From contig CAMNOK010000002.1 in NCBI GenBank assembly GCA_946546825.1, positions 37,668-101,667 of the forward strand: 64,000 nucleotides of DNA, read 5' to 3'. This stretch comes from an uncultured bacterium. GTDB taxonomy: Bacteria > Bacteroidota > Bacteroidia > Bacteroidales > Bacteroidaceae. Shown here piece by piece: positions 28,344 to 34,814 of the stretch. A model generated the notes under the pieces. The model ran no database searches. It saw only the letters and a list, made by a program, of their open reading frames with translations, and was not told the origin of the DNA. The position numbers and the translations under genes were made by a program. Every line of letters starts with the position of its first letter. Position 1 is the first letter of the stretch.

Positions 28344-28352
28344 GGGGGGGGG
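28344..28352. repeat. run of nine G preceded by seven T
   Basis: A T7-G9 homopolymer pair lies directly beyond the stop codon of the metallopeptidase gene (minus strand). It is outside any reading frame. Such runs are prone to slippage and to sequencing error. Confidence 0.9.
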
Positions 28353-28353
28353 A

Positions 28354-29229
28354 TTAGAGTTCCGAATCGCTGAGCCCGAAAGTGCTGATAGACATATCGC
28401 CATGTTTAATGCCTAACTTTAGCCACTTGATGCGTTGTGCACTTGTCCCATGGGTAAACGACTCGGGCTGCACATATCCCTTTGCTTTTTTTTGCAGGTA
28501 GTTGTCTCCGATTTTCTCGGCACAGTCAATGGCCTCTTCCACATCGCCAGGTTCAAGTGACTGGTATTTCTCGTCATCATAGTGGGCCCACACTCCGGCA
28601 TAGTAGTCGGCCAGTAGCTCCAGTTTCACACTGATTCGATTGGCAGCAACCTGATCTACTTGGCTCATCTGTTGATGGGCTTGTGAAAGCGTTCCGAGAA
28701 GATATTCCACATGATGACCAACTTCATGTGCAATAACATAGGCATAGGCAAAGTCACCATCAGCTCCCAATTGACTCTTCATCTGAGTAAAGAAAGAGAG
28801 ATCGATATAGAGTTTCTGGTCTGCTGAACAGTAAAATGGGCCAACGGCAGACGAGGCGGTTCCGCAAGCACTGTTCACACGGTTAGTGAAGAGAACCAGG
28901 GTAGGGGGCGTATATTGTCTTCCCATTTGCTGGAACACTTCAGTCCAAATATCTTCCGTTCCAGCCAGAATCTGACGGGAGAATCTTGCTAACTCTTCTT
29001 CTTCGGCGGTAAAATCGCGTTGCCCTTCCATTTGTTCTTCCTGAATGGTTCCCAGTCCGCCTTGTTGCACCACGTTGGTAACCACGTCACCTATGTCACC
29101 ACCACCGATAAATGTCAGCAGTGCAATGATGAGGATACCTCCCAAACCGCCGATGCCAATCTTGGTGCCGCCGGAAAACCCCCGTCGGTCTTCCACGTTA
29201 CTACTCTCTCTTCTTCCTGTCAGTCTCAT
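28354..29229 (-). CDS. YpfJ-family neutral zinc metallopeptidase
   Basis: The 291-residue protein has a short N-terminal cytoplasmic segment, one membrane anchor (IGIGGLGGILIIALLTFIGG, residues about 24-43) and a C-terminal domain outside the membrane. The zinc site is HEVGHHVE (metal ligands in HExxH). SACGTASSAVGPFYCSADQKLYIDLSFF upstream of it and ELLADYYAGVWAHY downstream of it are characteristic of the YpfJ (putative neutral zinc metallopeptidase) family. The physiological substrate is unknown. It is transcribed from two tandem, nearly identical promoters at 29288-29402. Confidence 0.93.
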   Translation of the reverse strand: MRLTGRRESSNVEDRRGFSGGTKIGIGGLGGILIIALLTFIGGGDIGDVVTNVVQQGGLGTIQEEQMEGQRDFTAEEEELARFSRQILAGTEDIWTEVFQQMGRQYTPPTLVLFTNRVNSACGTASSAVGPFYCSADQKLYIDLSFFTQMKSQLGADGDFAYAYVIAHEVGHHVEYLLGTLSQAHQQMSQVDQVAANRISVKLELLADYYAGVWAHYDDEKYQSLEPGDVEEAIDCAEKIGDNYLQKKAKGYVQPESFTHGTSAQRIKWLKLGIKHGDMSISTFGLSDSEL

Positions 29230-29286
29230 AAAATTCTTTAGTTGTGTATGAATATAGTCTTACCTTCACTTAACTTAATTTTCCAC

Positions 29287-29422
29287 GCAAAGTTACGCAA
29301 AAACGAGAGCAGAACAAAACAAAATCTTTTGTTTTTTATGCAGAGTGCATTGTAAGTTCGCCACTGAGTGGCAAAGTTACGAAAAGTCGAGAGAAGAACA
29401 AAACAAACTCGTTTGTTTTTTA
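29287..29422 (-). promoter_or_regulatory. tandemly duplicated promoter of the metallopeptidase gene
   Basis: Two copies of about 53 bp (29287-29339 and 29371-29422) each carry, on the minus strand, TTTG, a 19-bp spacer and TAACTTTG. The copy elements are at 29315-29318/29288-29295 and 29399-29402/29372-29379. Around each TTTG sits a dyad: AAACAAA then TTTGTTT. Its inner pair is A-T in one copy and C-G in the other, so pairing is kept. Confidence 0.65.
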
Positions 29423-29449
29423 TTACTGTCCGCTAAACATGTAAGTCTT

Positions 29450-29494
29450 CATCCCAACTCTGTGTAGTTCAAGAGTTGGGATGTTTTTGTTTTT
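29450..29494 (+). terminator. strong intrinsic terminator without an upstream gene
   Basis: CATCCCAACTCT (29450-29461) and AGAGTTGGGATG (29472-29483) form a perfect 12-bp stem with a 10-nt loop. TTTTTGTTTTTG follows. No rightward gene precedes it within 200 bp, so it may be the end of a lost gene or a barrier protecting the divergent promoters. Confidence 0.8.
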
Positions 29495-29519
29495 GAGACA
29501 AGCCCCCTATATGTTTTCA

Positions 29520-29671
29520 TTGGTGTCCGATAAACTTTCATGGGGCAGCACACCGAAGGTGTGCACTTTCAGCGTCCGTCAGTTTCTTAGCCCCTCTGTT
29601 GTAATAATCGCCAGAAATATTTGACACCAATGGATTTGTAGTGAGTAGTACAGATTTTTACCGGACCCCAA
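29520..29671. mobile_element. MITE-like remnant with nested inverted ends
   Basis: TTGGTGTCCGATAAA (29520-29534) and TTTACCGGACCCCAA (29657-29671) are 15-bp inverted repeats with two mismatches around 152 bp without a gene. A second, perfect pair is nested: CATTGGTGTC (29518-29527) and GACACCAATG (29623-29632). A further end-like copy GTCCGCTAAACAT lies at 29428-29440. No transposase is present. This looks like decayed insertion-sequence ends, but no clear target duplication is visible. Confidence 0.45.
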
Positions 29672-29715
29672 TAAAAAGGTACAGGTAAAGTGTTATATTT
29701 ATCAAAAAGATTTTA

Positions 29716-29738
29716 TACCTTTGCACCCAAAAGGGTGC
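29716..29738 (+). promoter_or_regulatory. -7 element and promoter-proximal hairpin for the DUF4160 gene
   Basis: TACCTTTG at 29716-29723 is followed at once by GCACCC-AAAA-GGGTGC (29723-29738), a perfect 6-bp dyad covering the predicted start of transcription. It may be an operator or a hairpin at the very 5' end of the message. The leader to the ATG at 29829 is about 100 nt and contains another small dyad (GGAGC-aa-GCTCC). Confidence 0.45.
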
Positions 29739-29828
29739 GAGACTCGGCTGCGCCTCGGCAATTGGAGCAAGCTCCATTGCACTCTGCTTGCACGAGCCTT
29801 GTGACCGTAATTATCAAAAAAGAGTATC

Positions 29829-30086
29829 ATGCCAGAGATTTGCCATTTCTACGGAATCGTCATTACGATGTATATGCCCGACCACAATCCGCCGCACTTC
29901 CATGTGCGCTACAATGAGTATCGTGCCACCATCGACATTCAGACGGGTAGAGTGACTGGGCAGATGCCACGTCGTGCGTTGCATCTGGTCTTCGAGTGGC
30001 TCGACCAGCATAAGGACGAACTGATGATGAACTGGGAACGCATGGAGAATGGTGAGACTCTGGTAAAAATAAGCCCTCTGGATTAG
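29829..30086 (+). CDS. DUF4160 protein
   Basis: This 85-residue protein has the hallmark PDHNPPHFHVRYNEYRATIDIQTG of DUF4160, near the N-terminus, then RRALHLVFEWLDQHKDELMMNWE. DUF4160 genes are almost always followed by DUF2442 genes, as here three bases downstream. The pair has been suggested to behave like a toxin-antitoxin or regulatory module, but I know of no established activity. It is located at the left side of the accessory island next to the restriction-modification genes. Confidence 0.88.
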   Translation: MPEICHFYGIVITMYMPDHNPPHFHVRYNEYRATIDIQTGRVTGQMPRRALHLVFEWLDQHKDELMMNWERMENGETLVKISPLD

Positions 30087-30089
30087 TGT

Positions 30090-30347
30090 ATGGAACAGAC
30101 AAATTCACTAAAATGGGTTACAGCCGCCCGTGCCCTTGATGGCTATAGGCTGCACCTGACCTTCAATGATGGCTGCGAACGCATTTTCGACTGCCTGCCG
30201 CTCATTGAGAAATATAAGCTCTTTGCCCCACTGCGCGACAAAGCTGTATTCGACCATTTCGACCTTGACGGATGGACGGTCTGCTGGCTCGACGGAAGCA
30301 TTGACATTGCCCCCGAACATCTTTACGAGATGGGGCATGTCGCATAG
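30090..30347 (+). CDS. DUF2442 protein
   Basis: The 85-residue protein matches DUF2442: LHLTFNDGCERIFDCLPLIEK at about 22-42, then the terminal WLDGSIDIAPEHLYEMG. It starts three bases after the DUF4160 stop, so both are translated from one message. DUF2442 proteins are small alpha/beta domains often found with DUF4160. The biochemical role is not known. Confidence 0.88.
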   Translation: MEQTNSLKWVTAARALDGYRLHLTFNDGCERIFDCLPLIEKYKLFAPLRDKAVFDHFDLDGWTVCWLDGSIDIAPEHLYEMGHVA

Positions 30348-30514
30348 CCGTGCTTCTATAATATAAGGCGTAACCCTAAAAACAGACATGCCAATGGACA
30401 GATATAAGGACATAAGACTGCACTCGACCTCTGGTTGCTTTGTACAGCAAAAACTGTCCACATTTAATTCTTATTGTTCGATAGTTGGGAATTAGAATTC
30501 TGCAAGAACTGAGC

Positions 30515-31333
30515 ATGAATCCACATTATAATTTATATAACCAAAATGTCTTTGAAGGACTGCCGAAACTTACTTCCGACAGTTTCGACCTTTGTATTGT
30601 AGACCCGCCATACGGAGCGTCGTCGAAGCATAACTGGGACTATGGAAAGAAGGAAAGGCTGGTTGGCTTTGGTGGTGAATGGAATCTTGAAAACGAGGCG
30701 TGGGACTTGCTGACACAAAACGATTCTTTCCTGCAAACCTACCAGTGGCTGAAGGAGTTGAAGAGGATTATCAAGTTGGAAGGGTCAATATGGATTCACT
30801 CTACCTACCACAATTCGGGTTTTGTCAATGTCTGTTGCCAATTACTTGGACTGGAGATTATCAATGAAATAGCCTGGTTCAAACGCAACTCATTTCCCAA
30901 TCTGTCTGGCAGACGGTTGACTGCAAGCCATGAAACTATTCTGTGGGTGCATAAGGGTGGGGAAAAAAATCGAAAGTATTACTTCAACTACGAAGCGTCA
31001 AAGGCTTATGCATCCTCTTCTGATATGCTAAAAGAAGCGGGCAAGCAAATGAGAACCGTTTGGGATATTCCTAACAACAAGTCAAAAGAAGAAATGAAAT
31101 TCGGCTCGCACCCCACACAAAAACCTATCAAGGTGTCGGAAAGGATATTGGCATTGTGTGGTGTGGAGGGTGGCAACTTGCTTGTTCCCTTTGCTGGTTC
31201 TGGAACGGAAATGGTGGCTGGCATTAGGGCCGGCATGAACGTTACAGGGTTTGAGATAGAAGAAGAGTATTACAACATTGCCAAGAAGCGTTTGGAAGAA
31301 GCGCAGAAGGCAAAAGCAACATCTTTATTCTGA
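30515..31333 (+). CDS. DNA methyltransferase, beta class (N6-adenine or N4-cytosine), type II
   Basis: The 272-residue enzyme has the beta-class motif order: catalytic motif IV DPPY (CIVDPPYGASSKHNWDYG) near the N-terminus, the target-recognition region in the middle, and SAM-binding motif I FAGSGTEMVAGIRAG near the C-terminus, with HPTQKP before it. DPPY favours N6-adenine methylation. ATG at 30515 is preferred to a TTG ten codons upstream. It overlaps the next methyltransferase gene by one base (TGATG). Two adenine-type methyltransferases beside one nuclease suggest an asymmetric recognition site, one enzyme per strand. Confidence 0.9.
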   Translation: MNPHYNLYNQNVFEGLPKLTSDSFDLCIVDPPYGASSKHNWDYGKKERLVGFGGEWNLENEAWDLLTQNDSFLQTYQWLKELKRIIKLEGSIWIHSTYHNSGFVNVCCQLLGLEIINEIAWFKRNSFPNLSGRRLTASHETILWVHKGGEKNRKYYFNYEASKAYASSSDMLKEAGKQMRTVWDIPNNKSKEEMKFGSHPTQKPIKVSERILALCGVEGGNLLVPFAGSGTEMVAGIRAGMNVTGFEIEEEYYNIAKKRLEEAQKAKATSLF

Positions 31334-32157
31334 TGAAACCATTACAACCTGTCATCAAGTGGTCTGGCAGCAAGAGAGTGGTTGCCGAGCAACTGGCCGA
31401 GTTTTTTCAGCCAGCTAGAACTTATTATGAGCCTTTCGTCGGAGGAGGTTCCATGATGCCGTTTTCGAAATCGAACAAGGGCAAAGCCAGCGACATTATT
31501 CCGGAGCTTATATCCCTTTGGAATGAGATAAAGGATAATCCGGAGAAAGTTTCCGTTGCTTATGCTGAACGATGGAAACGATTGCAGACAGATGGCTATC
31601 AAGTATATTATGAGATTCGAGATTCTTTTAATGCCACGAGAGACCCAATGGACTTTCTGTTTCTGACACGCACTTGCCTTAATGGGATGATTCGCTACAA
31701 TAGTGCAGGGGAGTTTAACAATTCATTTCATTTGACAAGACCAGGCATTGACCCCTATCGACTTACCCAAATCATACGTCAGTGGCATCAGTACATCCGC
31801 AAATTTGACTTCTTGAACACTGATTACAGGGAATGTCTTGCAGATGTTAAGGCTGGCGATTTTGTGTTTTTAGACCCTCCGTATGGTGGGACAAAAAGCC
31901 GCTATACGCAGACACCATTCTCTTTGGATGATTTATACAAGACACTCGACTCTCTAAACTCAAAAGGCGTTTACTGGATGCTGACATTTGACGGAACATC
32001 GGGTGAACGCACCTATTCGTATGCGCCACCCGAAGAACTCTATAAGGTAACCTTCAAAATAAAGACGGGAAAGTCTGCTTTCAGAAAAGTCATTGACAAA
32101 GTTCAGGAAGATATTCATGAATCAGTGTACCTTAACTATAAAAGTTCCCTGTTCTGA
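31333..32157 (+). CDS. D12-class (Dam/DpnM-like) DNA adenine methyltransferase
   Basis: This 274-residue alpha-class methyltransferase begins with IKWSGSKRVVAEQL and motif I FVGGGS. It then carries the target-recognition region and the catalytic DPPYGGTKSRY. The order and motifs are those of the MethyltransfD12 family, which methylates N6 of adenine (Dam, DpnM). It is coupled to the preceding gene through a one-base overlap. Its 3' end overlaps the convergent endonuclease gene by 36 bp. The target sequence cannot be read from the protein. Confidence 0.92.
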   Translation: MKPLQPVIKWSGSKRVVAEQLAEFFQPARTYYEPFVGGGSMMPFSKSNKGKASDIIPELISLWNEIKDNPEKVSVAYAERWKRLQTDGYQVYYEIRDSFNATRDPMDFLFLTRTCLNGMIRYNSAGEFNNSFHLTRPGIDPYRLTQIIRQWHQYIRKFDFLNTDYRECLADVKAGDFVFLDPPYGGTKSRYTQTPFSLDDLYKTLDSLNSKGVYWMLTFDGTSGERTYSYAPPEELYKVTFKIKTGKSAFRKVIDKVQEDIHESVYLNYKSSLF

Positions 32158-34059
32158 GGCTATCTGTTTCAAATGGTCTCCAATCAGCGCACCTCTTTCG
32201 TTGGAATAGAAATGCAGGGTAGACACATCGCCGAACTCAAAAGCAAAGATTGCATCCAGATTGCCACGGTCAAGGTGTTGACTTAGTTCCTCGTCGTTCT
32301 TATACAGGAAAGCGCCAACGGCTAAGAGATCGTATCCCACTTGGCCCAATGTGCCATCAAAGAACCTCCATTTCGTGTTTGCTGATGTCCAATAGGCCGT
32401 CGGCTCACTTCGAAACAGGTCTCTGATGTAATCTTTCAGGCGATTCCCAATATTATCCTCCAAATCTTTCCCCAGTCCTTTCGACTCAATGGTAACAAAG
32501 ATCGGCTTGTCCCCAGAGCTGAATTGAAAAATATGGTCAGGGCGTTTGCTTGCTTCCGACACTCTTGGCAGGGAAGTCCATTTATATTCTTCATCGTTCC
32601 TGTAAAATGAGATTCCTGACCAGTCGCCTCCAGGTGGATTGCAGAAACATTCATAGATGCCATCGGCCTCATGGTGAGCAAAAATTTGATGAATGGCGCA
32701 ATCGGTATCATGTTCAAAGTACGAAACTTCGGGTTTCTCAATGTATGGGAACGTAATCTTGTTTTCTCGCGGCAAAACGCTCTCTTTGATACTGATGAAT
32801 ATTTTCTTGCTACATGTCGTACTGTCGACTAACAGATAGTTGCAGCACACAAAGATGGCTTGAAACAGACCGTTGTTGTTGCATAGTTCATCGGGGCTTT
32901 TTGTCAAGAGTTCCCAAGTGTATTTCGTTCCTGGCCCAGAAACGACAGCCATGATGTTTGCGTCTCTGCCTAACAGCATTCGGCATAGAGGTGCCAATCC
33001 TCTGTCTGGTCGTGAATCGTCACCTTTCGGCTTGAAGCCAGTAATCCATACGATTGCAAGTTCTTTCTTTGTATCTACCGCAGGATTCATTCTGCGATAA
33101 GTCTTTTTCAACCAGCTCTTGAAAGTTCTCACGTTTGCCTTAGGAATGATGCAGAATGGCAGTTCTTTGGCCGTGATAGGTTTTGCTGATAATGATTCCA
33201 CCTCCTCTTTCAACAGGTCAAATGTGTCAGTCATGGCGACTTTACTCGCAGATTTCTTTTTCCACTCAATACCATCATAGCGAGCCAACCGCGACGCCCT
33301 GTTTCTTGAGTTTAACAGTGATTTCCATTCATTGCCTCGTAGCGTATCTCGCCGTTGTCGGGTATTGGCAAGAATCTTTACAAGTGAAAGTGCTTTGTTT
33401 GCTAGAGAAGCGACAATTTCACTGGTGTCTTCGCCAAGAAGTATGCCCTTCAAATATCGAAGGCTATCGGCATATCCAAGTGTGTCTTTGTAGTGTTTCA
33501 TGTTTTCCTCCGTCATTGAGGGGTGTGACCGATATACGGGCAGACAAACACACCCCATATCCTTCGATAAGGTGATATAGGAGAAAGGAACGGCAGGATT
33601 AGGATATCGTGGGGCTTTGGGCGTGCGATTCTCGTCAAGTTCTATCCCGCCAATCTCGGCATAATACAAATAAGGCACGTTTGCCATCACACTGGCCAAT
33701 GCTCTGCCGTTTCTCTGCCAAGCATTGTTGCCTGCAGGCAGAGCAGAACAATATTCAATGGCTAACAAAATGTACTCTTCGCCATCCTGAATTTCTGTGA
33801 TGTACGAATCGGCACTTTCACGAAGTCGTCCACCATGTTGGCTCACAATTTTGCCAAGGTCAATGCCGCCCCATCGTCCATGACCCGACAATAGTTCTAT
33901 CTCGAATGCGCAACTTCCCGTTTCTACCCTGTACTTTGGGAAATAAACGGGATGCTTTAGCAAAACACATGAGGCATTGAAAGCCTCAACAATCATGTTA
34001 AGTGTCCTCTCACACTCAACAATGTTGTCTCCGTGAATCCTTATGTGCCGTTCGTTCAT
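32122..34059 (-). CDS. candidate type II (IIS-like) restriction endonuclease with PD-(D/E)XK motif
   Basis: A 645-residue protein convergent with two methyltransferases. The clearest catalytic signature is C-terminal: RPDHIFQF, then VTIESKG, a PD-(D/E)XK arrangement. An N-terminal block, GGIDLG then LLAIEYCSALPAGNNAWQRNGRA, looks like another conserved nuclease-type region in which Lys is replaced. The opening MNERHIRIHGDNIVECERTL looks like a natural N-terminus. The same frame continues upstream to a GTG at 34188, and that longer start (688 residues) cannot be excluded. The restriction role is inferred from context and the motif. I cannot name the recognition site. Confidence 0.7.
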   Translation of the reverse strand: MNERHIRIHGDNIVECERTLNMIVEAFNASCVLLKHPVYFPKYRVETGSCAFEIELLSGHGRWGGIDLGKIVSQHGGRLRESADSYITEIQDGEEYILLAIEYCSALPAGNNAWQRNGRALASVMANVPYLYYAEIGGIELDENRTPKAPRYPNPAVPFSYITLSKDMGCVCLPVYRSHPSMTEENMKHYKDTLGYADSLRYLKGILLGEDTSEIVASLANKALSLVKILANTRQRRDTLRGNEWKSLLNSRNRASRLARYDGIEWKKKSASKVAMTDTFDLLKEEVESLSAKPITAKELPFCIIPKANVRTFKSWLKKTYRRMNPAVDTKKELAIVWITGFKPKGDDSRPDRGLAPLCRMLLGRDANIMAVVSGPGTKYTWELLTKSPDELCNNNGLFQAIFVCCNYLLVDSTTCSKKIFISIKESVLPRENKITFPYIEKPEVSYFEHDTDCAIHQIFAHHEADGIYECFCNPPGGDWSGISFYRNDEEYKWTSLPRVSEASKRPDHIFQFSSGDKPIFVTIESKGLGKDLEDNIGNRLKDYIRDLFRSEPTAYWTSANTKWRFFDGTLGQVGYDLLAVGAFLYKNDEELSQHLDRGNLDAIFAFEFGDVSTLHFYSNERGALIGDHLKQIASEQGTFIVKVH

Positions 34060-34770
34060 ACGTATATAAAACAGAAATTCCTCAAAAAAGAGGACGTGGC
34101 AGGATTCAGGTTGCATACCCAGGCATTGCACAGCCCACGCCAGACAACAATCATTCTGTCCACGCCCATAGTCTTTTGGCGCAGACACCCTTGTTGTCCT
34201 AATAACTAAACTGACGTGGTGGTTTGTGCAAATTCGGGTATTTCAGTATAGTCAAGGATGTCTAAAAACTATTATGTTCTTTCTTCTCTTCTTTGTTGAA
34301 TTAGTTAGTGGTTATTTGTTCTACTTCTCATTGCTATTCTTGCGAATTGCTTTGCAAAAGTACTCATTTTTTTATTATTTGCCCCCTTTTCTCTATAAAA
34401 AAATAAAAAGAGGGGTAATTGTCATGGTTTTACTATTTGTTTTTTTTGCTTTATCGTAAGCAGCGATAACTTATTGCTATGCTATGAGAGGTGGTTTTGA
34501 GTTACCCATTAACTCTATTATAGTTACCCACTAACTCTAAAATGGCTGGTATAGGCACCTTCCGGGCTGCTCGGCTTTGCCGCTTCGCTTGTCGAAGAAT
34601 GATGTCGGAGTAAGAATTTTAGGTATTTTGATAATTTGTCACATGTCACAAAATACCATTTCCGATAGGAATTAAACTTGAAATTAAACATAGAAAGCAA
34701 ATTCTATTGAAGACATAGTTCGTAGCATCAAAAAAATGAGTAATTATTTTTATATGTTCAGAGAAATCGT
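34060..34770. other. AT-rich intergenic stretch beside the restriction gene
   Basis: No credible gene is seen apart from a possible N-terminal extension of the endonuclease up to 34188. Contents include a minus-strand -7 match TACTTTTG at 34355-34362 that may serve the endonuclease. There are two direct copies of GTTACCCAyTAACTCTA (34501 and 34523, 22 nt apart). A 9-bp inverted repeat, GGTATTTTG (34622-34630) and CAAAATACC (34649-34657), encloses GTCACATGTCAC. Base composition is lower in G+C than the flanking core genes, which fits an island boundary. Confidence 0.5.
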
Positions 34771-34778
34771 TACCTTTG
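34771..34778 (+). promoter_or_regulatory. -7 element for pheT
   Basis: TACCTTTG lies 37 bp before the chosen ATG at 34815. It argues against the longer frame that would begin at 34776 inside the promoter. Confidence 0.5.
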
Positions 34779-34814
34779 CATGGTTTTTCCGATAACAATA
34801 TTTTATTTCACGAT

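Noticed and set aside
34060-34188. A 37-codon minus-strand frame (from an ATG near 34170) that overlaps the endonuclease start as ATGA, considered as a controller protein.
   Set aside because: It has no helix-turn-helix pattern or known family features, and it competes with the in-frame extension of the endonuclease.
34649-34680. A stretch resembling the end of a CRISPR repeat (TTCCGATAGGAATTAAAC).
   Set aside because: Only one copy is present, with no regular spacing, no second repeat and no cas genes.
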